64,000 nt of DNA from an uncultured Pelagibacteraceae bacterium (GTDB lineage Bacteria > Pseudomonadota > Alphaproteobacteria > Pelagibacterales > Pelagibacteraceae): contig CACHBR010000005.1 in the NCBI GenBank assembly GCA_902578115.1, positions 1 to 64,000 of the forward strand, written 5' to 3'. Shown piece by piece: positions 44,343 through 54,280 of the stretch (positions are counted from its first letter, which is position 1; every line of letters starts with the position of its first letter). The position numbers and the translations under genes were made by a program. The notes below the pieces were generated by a model, which saw nothing but the letters and a program-made list of their open reading frames with translations, was not told where the DNA came from and did no database searches.

Positions 44343-46103
44343 TCAATTAAAGTTCGCCTTCATCATTGATTTACTTCCTGTTATTGCTGACAAATAGTGA
44401 CTTTGGGCTCTTGGTAAAATTTTATCAAAATAGTAAGTCGCTGTATTTATTTTGTCTTCAAAAAAAGTTTTATTAGTGTCATATTTATCATAGCTAACTT
44501 TAAGAATTTTTAACCAAGAATGAGCTAAACCTAAATAACCTAAAACCTTTAAATAATCATTACATGCCGCGCTAACATCATCTTTTGAATTTTTATTTTT
44601 TTCAATAAGCCAGGACGTAAAATTATTTAAAAGTTCAACATATTTTTGAAATTTTTGGACAAATAATGCTAGTTCTTCTTTTTTTTCATACTCTTGTATC
44701 TCTTTTGAAATTTGAGATATATAGTTATTATAAATATTATTATTAAGAATTTTTCTAAAAACTAAATCAATAGCTTGAACTGAATTTGTTCCTTCATATA
44801 TTGGAGTAATTCTATTATCTCTAAATAGTTGTTCAACACCTTGGTCTTTAGTGTACCCATATCCACCAAAAACTTGTATTGCGTCATTTGTTATTTCCAT
44901 TCCTATGTCAGTAAAAAAAGATTTTATAAGTGGTGTCATCATAGAGACCATATCATTTGCATTTTTTTTAATTGTTGAGTTAGAATGATTTAAACTTACA
45001 TCTATTTGTTGAGAAACCCAAAAAGCTAAAGATCTTTGTCCTTCTATTAATGATTTCATATTCATTAAACTTCTTCTAATATCTGCATGCTTAATTATTA
45101 AATCTGCATCTTTATTATTACTATTATTTGCCTTACCCTGTTTTCTCTCTTTAGCGTATGAAAGAGCATTTTGGTATGCTGTTTCTGAAATACCTAAACC
45201 TTGAATACCCACGACAATTCTTTCTAAGTTCATCATAGTGAACATAGAACTCAAACCTTTGTTTTCGGGTCCTACCATATAGCCAGTTGCATTTTCAAAA
45301 TTCAGAACACAAGTTGGGGATCCCTTAATTCCCATTTTTGTTTCAATTGATCCAGTGTTCACTCCATTTCTTGAACCAATTGATCCATCATCTTTAACAA
45401 CAAATTTAGGAACAAGAAATAAACTAATGCCTTTTGTTCCAGATGGAGATCCGGGTACTCTTGCTAAAACTAAATGTATTATATTTTCAGTTAAGTCATG
45501 ATCACCTGAAGTTATAAAAATTTTTTGTCCTGTTAACTTATAAGAATTATCTTTTTGTTTAACAGCTTTGGTTTTCAATAGGCCTAGATCTGTACCACAG
45601 TGAGACTCAGTAAGACACATTGTGCCACTCCATTTACCTTCAACAATTTTTGGTAAATATTTATTTTTAATTTTTTCATCTGCATGATGAAGTATGCAGT
45701 TATATGCTCCAATACTTAATTCACTATAAAGTTTAAAAGATAGACTGGCAGATGAAAGCATCTCTTCAAAAAATGTACTGACGGTCTTTGGCATACCTTG
45801 ACCACCATATTTTGGGTCACAAGATAACGATGTCCATCCATCTTCAATAAATTTTTTGTAAGCTTCTTTATATCCTGGTGGAGATCGAACTATTCCATTT
45901 TCATAAACACAGGGCTTTTCATCCCCAATTTTTGCTAAAGGTAAGATTAACTCCTGATTAATTTTAGCAGCTTGTTGCAGAATATCTTTAACTAAATCAG
46001 AATTTATTTCTTTGTATTTATCTATTTCTTTGTAATTTTTATTATCTTTTAAATGATCAAATAAAAACATCATTTCTTCAACTGGTGCATTATATATTGG
46101 CAT
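44343..46103 (-). CDS. Acyl-CoA dehydrogenase, DmdC-like
   Basis: A 586-aa FAD-dependent acyl-CoA dehydrogenase, longer than the usual 380-400 aa because of N- and C-terminal extensions shared with DmdC (3-methylmercaptopropionyl-CoA dehydrogenase) and FadE-like enzymes. The N-terminus MPIYNAPVEEMMFLFDHL, the flavin segment CLTESHCGTDLGLLKTKA and the catalytic Glu in ITPIYEGTNSVQAIDL are visible. QVFGGYGYTKDQGVEQLFRD is the family C-terminal motif. It lies 1 bp behind the FadN-like gene in transcription order and 1 bp before the DmdB-like gene. Confidence 0.87.
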   Translation of the reverse strand: MPIYNAPVEEMMFLFDHLKDNKNYKEIDKYKEINSDLVKDILQQAAKINQELILPLAKIGDEKPCVYENGIVRSPPGYKEAYKKFIEDGWTSLSCDPKYGGQGMPKTVSTFFEEMLSSASLSFKLYSELSIGAYNCILHHADEKIKNKYLPKIVEGKWSGTMCLTESHCGTDLGLLKTKAVKQKDNSYKLTGQKIFITSGDHDLTENIIHLVLARVPGSPSGTKGISLFLVPKFVVKDDGSIGSRNGVNTGSIETKMGIKGSPTCVLNFENATGYMVGPENKGLSSMFTMMNLERIVVGIQGLGISETAYQNALSYAKERKQGKANNSNNKDADLIIKHADIRRSLMNMKSLIEGQRSLAFWVSQQIDVSLNHSNSTIKKNANDMVSMMTPLIKSFFTDIGMEITNDAIQVFGGYGYTKDQGVEQLFRDNRITPIYEGTNSVQAIDLVFRKILNNNIYNNYISQISKEIQEYEKKEELALFVQKFQKYVELLNNFTSWLIEKNKNSKDDVSAACNDYLKVLGYLGLAHSWLKILKVSYDKYDTNKTFFEDKINTATYYFDKILPRAQSHYLSAITGSKSMMKANFN

Positions 46104-48326
46104 TTAATTTATAAGTGGTTTTCCTGTTTTTAAAGTATGAGCTATTCTATTTTGGGTATTTTTAGTTTCTAATAATTTCATAAAACTATTTAATTCAAGA
46201 TTATACATTTGATCTTCGGAAATTTCTTTATTTTTTTCAGTATCTCCTCCACTCAATACATATGCTAATTCTTTACCAACTTCCATACCATGATCTAATA
46301 TCTTTTTATTATTATATAATTCATCAAGTTTCTTTTGCATTTTTTGTCTCACTTGATTACCTGATAATTTAAATTTACATTCAATAGGAGGGATAAATTC
46401 TTTATTTTTTTCAATAAATTTTTTAGCAACTCCGAAAAGGTTGTTTCGATTGATAATAACCTCATGGTTACTATCTAAAAATAAAAGAGGTTTTGCCTCT
46501 TGAGGTGAAGTGGCTGTTTTGGCATAACCAATAATATCAAACACTTTAAGTGAGGCAAATTCTGGATCATTTTTTGAATCATCAGTTTGTGTCCAACGCC
46601 ATAAAAGCTCTTTACAGCCACCGCCGGCAGGAACTAAACCAACAATAGTTTCAACTAAACCCATTACTATATTTGTGTGAGAAACTACGTAATTACTCTG
46701 CAACAATACTTCTTCGCCACCACCAAGAGCTAAACCAGAGGGTGCCGATATAACTGGATTTTCACAATACTTTAAATGTTTACAGGTTTTTTGAAAATAC
46801 TTTATAAATTTTTCAACAGATTTCATGTCACCCTTTTTAACAAATTCCATAACATAATTAAGATTAACTCCTGCGGAAAATTGCATGCTCTCATTTATTA
46901 TGATCAAAGGTTTGTCGGTAGCATTCATTAGAGCGTCCATAGAATTATAGTCTAAGGCATTAGCTTTTGTTTTAAATTCAACAATATTAAAATCGTTAAA
47001 TCTAAAAATCTCTGCGGAATTATTTTTGTCTACCTTTGTTACTAATCTCTTAATTTTGCCAAGAGTTTGGATATTTGTATATTTTTGACGTTCTTCGTAA
47101 AAATTTTTAGATCCTTTGTTTTTAAGATTTTGTAAAAAGGGGTTTAGTTTTGTATCACCCAGTTTTGAAAAAAAATTATCTAAACCAATCGACTCTAGCA
47201 TTTCAAAAGGTCCCATAGACCAATTAAACCCAAGCCTTAGTGCTTCATCAATATCGTTATACTGTTTTGTTATTTTGGGTACTAAAGATGAAGAATATAG
47301 AATTATTTTTGATATTACTGACCATGCATATTTTCCATACTTATCATTTCTATTAATTAATTCTAAAAGATTTACTTTTTCAATATTTAATTCAATCTTT
47401 TTTGATGGAGAATAGGTGTTTTCATTTATATCAAGAGCTTCAAGGATTTTCTTATCATTTTGTTTATTTATTCTATAGAAACCACCCTTCCCTTTACGAC
47501 CAGTATATCCGCTATCAATTAGAGTTTTGATAATTGGTATTCCGTCTACAACATTTTGAAAATCGTCTTTTGGATCCAATTCTTTTTTAAAACTTTTAAG
47601 AACATCTGACATTAGATCGATACCAATTAAATCATATAATGCAAAAACACCTGTTTTTGGGATACCCATTGGCCTTCCAAATACAGCATCGGCTTCCTCT
47701 ATTGAAAGTTTCATTGAAATAGCTTCTGTCATTGCAATTTGCATTGAATAGACACCAATCCTATTTCCTAAAAAACCTGGTGTATCACCACATACGATCA
47801 CACCTTTTCCTAGATTTTTTTCACAAAAGTCTTTCAGCAACTCTATTTTATTTTTATCATTATTTTCTTCTCTGACAATTTCAAGAAGCCCCATGTATCT
47901 TACTGGATTAAAAAAATGCGTTATACAAAAATCTTTTTTATCATTTTCATTTAATTTTTTAGATAATATTTTAAGAGGAATTGTAGATGTATTGGATGAA
48001 ACAACAGAATTTTTCTTTCTTTTATCAAATATTTTTTTATATATGTCGTGCTTTATATCAATTCTTTCTACAACTGCTTCTATAATCCAATCTGCATCGG
48101 AAACTTGATCAAAATTTTTAGTTATTGTGCCTATTTTTAATCCATCAATTTTAGATTTTTCAAATAAAAGTGGTGGTTTTGATTTTAATATTCTCTCTCG
48201 GGCTTTTTCTACAATTTCATTTTTTAGATCGAGTAATACAACTGGAATATTTGCGTTGCATAAATGAGCGGCTATACCACTTCCCATTGTTCCTGATCCT
48301 ATAATAACGACTTTGTTAATTTTCAT
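46104..48326 (-). CDS. 3-hydroxyacyl-CoA dehydrogenase/enoyl-CoA hydratase, FadN-like
   Basis: A 740-aa bifunctional enzyme. The N-terminal part is the NAD-binding hydroxyacyl-CoA dehydrogenase ([17 protein letters not shown], then [17 protein letters not shown] and [14 protein letters not shown]). The C-terminal part is a crotonase-type hydratase ([13 protein letters not shown] and [16 protein letters not shown]). This order (dehydrogenase first) is that of Bacillus FadN, the reverse of E. coli FadB/FadJ. I start it at the ATG at 48326; an upstream in-frame ATG at 48374 would only translate the tRNA-Pro. The ATG is 4 bp from the tRNA's CCA end. Confidence 0.9.
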   Translation of the reverse strand: MKINKVVIIGSGTMGSGIAAHLCNANIPVVLLDLKNEIVEKARERILKSKPPLLFEKSKIDGLKIGTITKNFDQVSDADWIIEAVVERIDIKHDIYKKIFDKRKKNSVVSSNTSTIPLKILSKKLNENDKKDFCITHFFNPVRYMGLLEIVREENNDKNKIELLKDFCEKNLGKGVIVCGDTPGFLGNRIGVYSMQIAMTEAISMKLSIEEADAVFGRPMGIPKTGVFALYDLIGIDLMSDVLKSFKKELDPKDDFQNVVDGIPIIKTLIDSGYTGRKGKGGFYRINKQNDKKILEALDINENTYSPSKKIELNIEKVNLLELINRNDKYGKYAWSVISKIILYSSSLVPKITKQYNDIDEALRLGFNWSMGPFEMLESIGLDNFFSKLGDTKLNPFLQNLKNKGSKNFYEERQKYTNIQTLGKIKRLVTKVDKNNSAEIFRFNDFNIVEFKTKANALDYNSMDALMNATDKPLIIINESMQFSAGVNLNYVMEFVKKGDMKSVEKFIKYFQKTCKHLKYCENPVISAPSGLALGGGEEVLLQSNYVVSHTNIVMGLVETIVGLVPAGGGCKELLWRWTQTDDSKNDPEFASLKVFDIIGYAKTATSPQEAKPLLFLDSNHEVIINRNNLFGVAKKFIEKNKEFIPPIECKFKLSGNQVRQKMQKKLDELYNNKKILDHGMEVGKELAYVLSGGDTEKNKEISEDQMYNLELNSFMKLLETKNTQNRIAHTLKTGKPLIN

Positions 48327-48330
48327 AAAA

Positions 48331-48407
<77 letters not shown>

Positions 48408-48417
48408 AGAGGTTATT

Positions 48418-48446
48418 TATATAGATGAATAAATGAATTTTATCAA
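48418..48446 (-). promoter_or_regulatory. Sigma-70-type promoter for tRNA-Pro and the downstream operon
   Basis: On the reverse strand, TTGATA (48446-48441) and TATATA (48423-48418) are separated by exactly 17 bp. The -10 ends 10 bp before the first base of the tRNA, so transcription would begin just ahead of it. It is the only promoter seen for the nine-gene reverse block to 37713. Confidence 0.68.
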
Positions 48447-48473
48447 TTGAAACATAAGTCCAATCAATATAAT
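48447..48473 (+). promoter_or_regulatory. Candidate promoter for nhaA
   Basis: TTGAAA (48447-48452) and TATAAT (48468-48473) are 15 bp apart, a slightly short spacer, 18 bp upstream of the nhaA ATG. Its -35 directly abuts the -35 of the reverse tRNA-Pro promoter, so the two polymerase sites lie back to back. Confidence 0.42.
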
Positions 48474-48491
48474 TGAGATATAATTAGTATT

Positions 48492-49673
48492 ATGATTCAA
48501 CATATATCAAAACCCTTTAAATGGTTTTTTAAATTAGAGGCTGCATCTGGTCTCGTTTTACTTTTTGCTGCAATAATTGCATTATTTGTTAGTAATAGTG
48601 AATTAGCATCTATCTATTATGATATTTTAAACTCTTATTTTGCTCTTGGTTTTGGAGAAATTAAATTAAAATTATCTGTTTTACATTGGATCAACGATGT
48701 TTTAATGGCAATTTTTTTCTTTTTGGTTTCTTTAGAAATAAAAAGAGAATTCATTCAAGGAGAATTATCAAACCCTAAACAAGCATCGCTTCCAATAATT
48801 GCTGCTGTTGGAGGGATGTTAGTACCAGCTTTAATTTACGTTGCTATCAATTATGGAAATTCTGAAACTCTAAAAGGATGGGCGATCCCCTCAGCTACTG
48901 ATATAGCATTTTCATTAGGTGTATTGTCATTGCTTGGGAAAAGAGTTCCGATTTCTCTAAAAGTTTTTTTAACTGCTTTAGCTATTATTGATGATTTGGG
49001 TGCAATTGTGATAATTGCCTTTTTCTATTCTGGAAAAATACAAGCTATGTATTTATTACTAATGTTAACATCAATCATTATCTTAATAATTTTTAATAGA
49101 TTCAATATAAGAAGTTTTATTCCTTATCTCATAGTTGGGATTTTTTTATGGGATTTTACTCATTCATCTGGTATTCACGCAACTATAGCAGGAGTTTTAT
49201 TAGCGTTAACAATACCACATAAAGATAAAAAAAATAAAAACTCTCATAAAAATTCAATGCTAATTAAACTCGAACATGCGATCTCACCATATGTTGCTTT
49301 CGGTATTATGCCAATCTTCGCATTTGCAAATGCCGGGGTTTCTCTTGAAGGTTTAAGTATAGCAACCTTGATGAACCCAGTACCATTAGGAATTTTATGT
49401 GGATTATTTTTTGGTAAACAATTTGGCGTTTTCATTTTTTCTTATGTTTCAATCAAGCTAAAATTTGCGGAGATGCCAAATGACTCGAATTGGTTAAAAT
49501 TATATGGTGTGGGTGTATTGACAGGAATCGGCTTTACAATGAGTTTGTTCGTTGGAAATTTAGCGTTTGTTGAAACAACTCAATATTTAAGTGGTGTCAA
49601 AATAGGTGTGCTATTAGGTTCACTTGCCTCTACACTTTTTGGGTATATGTTAATTTTATTAAGTAAAAAATAA
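48492..49673 (+). CDS. nhaA: Na+/H+ antiporter NhaA
   Basis: NhaA exchanges sodium for protons at the inner membrane, protecting against salt and alkali. The 393-aa protein has about twelve helices. The ion-binding Asp pair is in LALAIIDDLGAIVIIAFFYSG, and AIPSATDIAFSLGVLSLLGKR and VPLGILCGLFFGKQ are family markers. GIHATIAGVLLALTIP is the TM8 region. Length is normal. Divergent from tRNA-Pro across 84 bp. Confidence 0.97.
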   Translation: MIQHISKPFKWFFKLEAASGLVLLFAAIIALFVSNSELASIYYDILNSYFALGFGEIKLKLSVLHWINDVLMAIFFFLVSLEIKREFIQGELSNPKQASLPIIAAVGGMLVPALIYVAINYGNSETLKGWAIPSATDIAFSLGVLSLLGKRVPISLKVFLTALAIIDDLGAIVIIAFFYSGKIQAMYLLLMLTSIIILIIFNRFNIRSFIPYLIVGIFLWDFTHSSGIHATIAGVLLALTIPHKDKKNKNSHKNSMLIKLEHAISPYVAFGIMPIFAFANAGVSLEGLSIATLMNPVPLGILCGLFFGKQFGVFIFSYVSIKLKFAEMPNDSNWLKLYGVGVLTGIGFTMSLFVGNLAFVETTQYLSGVKIGVLLGSLASTLFGYMLILLSKK

Positions 49674-49680
49674 AATTTAA

Positions 49681-50232
49681 ATGCTTAAATCAAAAATAAT
49701 ATTATTTATAATTATGATTTCTCTTTTTTCCTCTAAACTTAATGCGTCATATGAAAAACTGGCATTTGATTTCTCATTCAAAGATCTAGATGGTTCGGAA
49801 ATGAAGCTTGCTGATTTCAAAGATAAAGTAATAGTTGTTACTAATGTAGCAAGTTATTGTGGTTTTACCTCGCAGTATGAAGACCTTCAAGAAATTTGGG
49901 AGAAATATCAAAGTAAAGGTCTGGTGGTAATAGGTGTGCCTTCTAATTCTTTTAATCAAGAAATGGAAACTAATAAAGAAATTAAAAATTTCTGTGAAGC
50001 TAAATTTGGAATAAGTTTCCCTATGACAGAAAAGGTTGAGGTAAAAGGTAGTAATGCTCACGACTTTTATAAATGGGCCAATAAAAATTTTGGTAGAGAC
50101 GCTATACCAAAGTGGAATTTCCATAAGATAATTATTGGGAAGGATGGAAAAATTTATGACACTTTTTCATCTATGACTAAACCTTCATCAAAAAAATTTG
50201 TAAAGGTTTTAGAGGAAGCGCTAAAAAAATAA
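49681..50232 (+). CDS. Periplasmic glutathione peroxidase family protein
   Basis: Thiol peroxidase of the GPx family, 183 aa, with a signal peptide (hydrophobic run to about LNA, residue 22), so it acts in the periplasm. The peroxidatic Cys lies in VTNVASYCGFTSQYEDLQEI; it is a TGT Cys codon, not selenocysteine. WNFHKIIIGKDGK supplies the conserved Trp-Asn. The usual FPCNQFGGQEP motif is altered to VPSNSFNQEM, losing its Cys but keeping Gln. It likely reduces peroxides with thioredoxin-like donors. Confidence 0.9.
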   Translation: MLKSKIILFIIMISLFSSKLNASYEKLAFDFSFKDLDGSEMKLADFKDKVIVVTNVASYCGFTSQYEDLQEIWEKYQSKGLVVIGVPSNSFNQEMETNKEIKNFCEAKFGISFPMTEKVEVKGSNAHDFYKWANKNFGRDAIPKWNFHKIIIGKDGKIYDTFSSMTKPSSKKFVKVLEEALKK

Positions 50233-50233
50233 C

Positions 50234-50998
50234 TTATATTTTCAATCTCATCCCATCATATGCAGGTAAAATATTTTTGGGGAGATTCTTCTTTAAAAAA
50301 TTATAATCTAATTCTGTATGAAGATTAGTTAAAATTGTCTTTTTAGGCTTTAAATAATAGCTAATTTTCAAACTAGTTTCTAAATTAAGATGTCCAGGGT
50401 GTCTTTTGAATTTAAGGCAGTCAATAATTAAATAATTTAGATTTTTTAATTTGTTAAAATCAGATGTTTTAATATTACTACAATCACTCAAATATGCGGT
50501 TTTATTAAAAATGTAAGCTGTTGAAGTAATTTTACCGTGTTCTACCTTAAATGTATCAAAAATAACATTATTTTTTCCTTTTATAATTTTGTGTTTCTTC
50601 TTAATTAAATTTGGTTTCATAATGGGAATATACCCCTGTCCGCCATAAAAACAAAAATCGTATTTCTTTTTTAAAGCCTTCAATGTCCGTGAGTCTGCAT
50701 AAATATTAATTTTTTTTTTATTTTTCCAAAAAAAAGGTCTTAACTCAAATATGCCACTTGTTTGATCTGAATGTTCATGTGTATATAAAACACAATCAAG
50801 ATTATTTATTTTATTTTTAATAAATTGCTCTTTAATGTCAGGAGATGAGTCAATTAAAATTGACAAATTACCTTTTTTTATAAAAGCAGAGCATCTAGTA
50901 CGTCTATTGAACTTATTTTTTTTGTCACAATTTCCCCAGTAATTACTAATCCACGGTGAGCCTAGAGAACTTCCACAACCTAAAATAATTAATTCCAT
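50234..50998 (-). CDS. Metallo-beta-lactamase-fold hydrolase, PhnP-like
   Basis: A 254-aa MBL-fold hydrolase of the group found behind metG-tatD in alphaproteobacteria. Metal-binding motifs are YTHEHSDQTSGIFELRPF (HxHxDQ form), YLSDCSNI and a late His segment RHPGHLNLETSL. The N-terminus LIILGCGSSLGSPW is also typical. Relatives cleave cyclic phosphodiesters. It is encoded 1 bp after tatD in transcription order. Confidence 0.86.
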   Translation of the reverse strand: MELIILGCGSSLGSPWISNYWGNCDKKNKFNRRTRCSAFIKKGNLSILIDSSPDIKEQFIKNKINNLDCVLYTHEHSDQTSGIFELRPFFWKNKKKINIYADSRTLKALKKKYDFCFYGGQGYIPIMKPNLIKKKHKIIKGKNNVIFDTFKVEHGKITSTAYIFNKTAYLSDCSNIKTSDFNKLKNLNYLIIDCLKFKRHPGHLNLETSLKISYYLKPKKTILTNLHTELDYNFLKKNLPKNILPAYDGMRLKI

Positions 50999-50999
50999 T

Positions 51000-51782
51000 T
51001 CAAATATTTATATTAAATAGCTTTATAAAATTATTAGATGTAATCAGAGAAAAATTCTCTTCAGATTGATTTTTAATATTTGCAATAAATTTCAATGTGT
51101 ACATTAAGTGACTTGGTTCATTTGATTTTCCACGTAATGGTTCAGGAGATAAATAAGGAGAATCTGTTTCTATTAAAATTTTGTCATTGGGTATTGATTT
51201 AAAGGTATCTACCAATTCATAATTTTTTTTGAATGTAATTATTCCACTAGCCGAAAAATAACAATTAAGATCTAGTAATTTGTGAGCAAAATTTTTACTA
51301 CCTGTAAAACAATGCATTAAAATATTAAATTTTTTGTTTTTTATTTCACTTGATAAAATATCAAACATTTCTATATCAGCAGATCTTGAATGAACAATTA
51401 GAGTTTTAGATGTTTCTTGACTGGCTTGAATGTGTTTAATGAAACATTCTTTTTGAGATTTTTTATCAGAATGATTATAATAAAAATCTAAACCAGTTTC
51501 ACCAACTCCTATTAGATTATCATCAATTTTTAAGTTTTGAATTATTTTTTGGACTTTTAAATCTTTGTAATTTTTAGCTTCATGTGGATGTATACCGTAA
51601 GATCCAAAAATATTTTTATGGTCATTGATTATATTTAGTATATTTTTAAAACTTTTATCTGTAGTTGAAATGGTTAAAAAATACTTTACCCCATTATTGT
51701 TTGCTCTTTTAATAACTTGTTCTAAATTATTAAAAAGAGGCTCAAAATCTAAGTGACAATGTGAATCAATTATCATTTTCAA
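51000..51782 (-). CDS. tatD: TatD-family deoxyribonuclease
   Basis: Metal-dependent hydrolase of the amidohydrolase fold, with 3'-5' exonuclease activity in known members. DSHCHLDF (HxH metal motif) lies at the N-terminus, GVGETGLDFYYN includes the bridging Glu, LIVHSRSAD and MHCFTGS give His ligands, and ETDSPYLSPEPLRGK is the C-terminal signature with the Asp. Length 260 aa is normal. It overlaps metG by 17 bp. Confidence 0.94.
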   Translation of the reverse strand: MKMIIDSHCHLDFEPLFNNLEQVIKRANNNGVKYFLTISTTDKSFKNILNIINDHKNIFGSYGIHPHEAKNYKDLKVQKIIQNLKIDDNLIGVGETGLDFYYNHSDKKSQKECFIKHIQASQETSKTLIVHSRSADIEMFDILSSEIKNKKFNILMHCFTGSKNFAHKLLDLNCYFSASGIITFKKNYELVDTFKSIPNDKILIETDSPYLSPEPLRGKSNEPSHLMYTLKFIANIKNQSEENFSLITSNNFIKLFNINI

Positions 51783-53310
51783 TCTTTTTAAATAAAATTC
51801 CTGGTTTTTTTATTTTAGTTCCCATTTTTAAGTAGTTTGTATCTAATAGACAATCAATATTAAAATCCATTTTGTCTACCCCCAAACAATTCAATATTTT
51901 TTCTGATGATCCGGGAATTACAGGGTATAATAAAATACTAATGGATTTTATTTGATTTAGTATTGTGTAAATAACAGCATTCATTCTTTCAATATTATCT
52001 TTTTTTAAATCCCAAGGTTTTAAGTCATTAAAATATTTATTGGCTTCAAAAGAAAAATTAATAACTTCTTTCATATATTGATTTAATTCTTGTTTATCTA
52101 TGAGTTTTTTTAGTTCTGGTACTTTATTTATAATTCTTTCTATAATTATTTTATCTTCTTTGAAAAAGTTTTTACAATTTGGAATGCAAGAATTACAGTT
52201 TTTTTCCACAAAAGTAATAACTCTTTGACATAGATTTCCAAAATTATTTGCTAAATCATTATTGATACAATCTTTTAAACTTTTTAGAGAAATGCTTCCA
52301 TCATTCCCTAAAGAAACTTCTTTTATTAAATAATATCTTAATTGATCTATTCCATATTTATTTATTATATCTAATGGATCCAAAATATTACCTAGAGATT
52401 TAGACATTTTCTTTTCGTCAGAAAGTATCCACCCATGACCGTATATTCTTTTCGGTAAAGGAATTTTGGCCGCCATTAAAAAAGCTGGCCAATAAATAGC
52501 ATGAAACCTTAGAATATCTTTTCCAATTATATGTATGTTTGCTGGCCAAAAATTTTTATATTTTATATTTTTTTCATCTGGAAAATCAAGCGCACTCAGA
52601 TAGTTAGTTAAAGCATCAAGCCAAACATATATTACATGTTTGTTATATTTTGGAACTGGAATTCCCCATGTGAATGATGTTCTGCTAACAGATAAATCTT
52701 TCAATCCACTTTTAACAAATTCTACAACTTCGTTTTTTCTTGATCTAGGCAAAATAAACTCCGGGTTTGACTCATAATGTTTAAGAAGTTTGGTTTGCCA
52801 GGATGATAATTTAAAAAAAAAAGACTCCTCCTCAACCCACTCTACTTTTGATCCAGATATTTTAGAAATTTTTAAATTATCCTTAGTATCAACCTCATCA
52901 TCAGTATAATAAGCCTCATCGGACACAGAATACCAGCCGCTATATTTGGAAAGATAAATGTCTTTTGACTTTACAAGCCTATTCCAAATTTCATTTACAG
53001 CTTTGTGATGTCTTTTTTCAGTTGTTCTTATAAAATCGTCATTAGATAAATTTAAAATCTTGGTTAAATCTTTAAACTTTAATGAGATTTCATCACAAAA
53101 TTCTTTTGGTTTTTTTAAATTTTTTTGTGCCTCTCGTTCTATTTTTTGACCATGCTCATCCGTTCCAGTCAAAAACATGACATTGTTATTTTCTATCCTT
53201 TTAAATCTAGCAAAAATATCTGCAATTATACTTGAATATGCATGACCCATATGTGGTTTCCCTGAAGGGTAGTAAATTGGTGTGGTTATATAAAAATTAT
53301 TATCTGACAT
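51766..53310 (-). CDS. metG: Methionyl-tRNA synthetase
   Basis: Class I synthetase. YITTPIYYPSGKPHMGHAYS carries the HIGH-type motif (HMGH), and EKKMSKSLGN the KMSKS motif. The zinc-knuckle cysteines seen in E. coli MetG are absent, as in the zinc-free class. It lacks a C-terminal tRNA-binding appendix at 514 aa. I start it at the ATG at 53310, which gives MSDNNFYITT; an upstream ATG at 53343 would add 11 residues inside holB. It overlaps holB by 11 bp. Confidence 0.95.
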   Translation of the reverse strand: MSDNNFYITTPIYYPSGKPHMGHAYSSIIADIFARFKRIENNNVMFLTGTDEHGQKIEREAQKNLKKPKEFCDEISLKFKDLTKILNLSNDDFIRTTEKRHHKAVNEIWNRLVKSKDIYLSKYSGWYSVSDEAYYTDDEVDTKDNLKISKISGSKVEWVEEESFFFKLSSWQTKLLKHYESNPEFILPRSRKNEVVEFVKSGLKDLSVSRTSFTWGIPVPKYNKHVIYVWLDALTNYLSALDFPDEKNIKYKNFWPANIHIIGKDILRFHAIYWPAFLMAAKIPLPKRIYGHGWILSDEKKMSKSLGNILDPLDIINKYGIDQLRYYLIKEVSLGNDGSISLKSLKDCINNDLANNFGNLCQRVITFVEKNCNSCIPNCKNFFKEDKIIIERIINKVPELKKLIDKQELNQYMKEVINFSFEANKYFNDLKPWDLKKDNIERMNAVIYTILNQIKSISILLYPVIPGSSEKILNCLGVDKMDFNIDCLLDTNYLKMGTKIKKPGILFKKIENDN

Positions 53311-54280
53311 GATTAAAATAAACTTTGTATTGATTAAATACATTTAACATATTTAAATTGAAATTGTTATATTGATAAAATAAATTTACAATTTTATTTT
53401 TTATTTCAATTGTTTTTAAGATGTTTTTATTGTTTGTGCTTATAATATTTGCGAATTTTATATCAATTAAAAATATTATCAAATTTAAGTAATTAATGCT
53501 TTTAGATTTTTTGAATCCTTCTAATAAATTGTAAATAATATCATCAAAGTTTTCTAGCGACTCTATTCTCAATTCTTTTAATATATAGTCAAATTTAAGC
53601 AGATTACCAGGAGTTGAATATTCCAAGTAATCATGTGAAAAATTACTTTCTAAATTCAAATGTTCTTTAATTAAACTAAAAATACTTTTTTTATCCTCAA
53701 AAGATAGAAAAATTTTAAATTCAATAGATCTAGAAAATAAAGTTTCAATTACTTTATTATTTTTATTATTTACAAGAAAAAAATAGTCGAAATCAGAGGG
53801 TTCCTCTATTAATTTTAAGAGGGCATTTGCAGAATTTAGATTGATTAATTCAACATCATCAATAACATTAAATCTAGGTAAATTATTGAGAGGTTTTTTA
53901 GATAATTTAAGTTTCAATTCTCGGATACTATCAACTGAGACATTGGAAGGTTTTTCACATCCTAGATAATTGAAATTTTGTTCAACATTAGACTTAATTT
54001 TTTTAATAATTTCACTATCAAATTGTATTGAAAAATTTTCCTTGTCATGTGATGCTTTGGCTTGTTTGGATAAAATAAAATTAATAAAATGGAAAATAAA
54101 AGTAAATTTACCAATTCCTTTATCACCACTAAATATTAATATCTTGGGAAGTTTATGATTGTTATAAAGTGTTACAAAATTATTAAATAATTTATTATAT
54201 CCAAATAGTTTATTTAGACTTTCATTAAAAAGGATATTGTTTATTATTTTCTTCACTTTATTTAATTTTTGATAATACAA
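53300..54280 (-). CDS. holB: DNA polymerase III subunit delta'
   Basis: Clamp-loader subunit delta'. The AAA+ fold shows Walker A-like FSGDKGIGKFTFIFHF and sensor region INLNSANALLKLIEEPSDFDYFFLVNN, followed by FSRSIEFKIF (SRC-like segment without Cys). The zinc module of typical clamp-loader proteins (four Cys) is not visible. Divergent and AT-rich, 326 aa. The ATG at 54280 overlaps tmk by 23 bp; a GTG at 54256 just past the tmk stop is an alternative start. Confidence 0.85.
   Translation of the reverse strand: MYYQKLNKVKKIINNILFNESLNKLFGYNKLFNNFVTLYNNHKLPKILIFSGDKGIGKFTFIFHFINFILSKQAKASHDKENFSIQFDSEIIKKIKSNVEQNFNYLGCEKPSNVSVDSIRELKLKLSKKPLNNLPRFNVIDDVELINLNSANALLKLIEEPSDFDYFFLVNNKNNKVIETLFSRSIEFKIFLSFEDKKSIFSLIKEHLNLESNFSHDYLEYSTPGNLLKFDYILKELRIESLENFDDIIYNLLEGFKKSKSINYLNLIIFLIDIKFANIISTNNKNILKTIEIKNKIVNLFYQYNNFNLNMLNVFNQYKVYFNHVR

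Noticed and set aside
49681-50232. Selenocysteine in the glutathione peroxidase
   Set aside because: The active-site codon is TGT (Cys), and there is no in-frame TGA.
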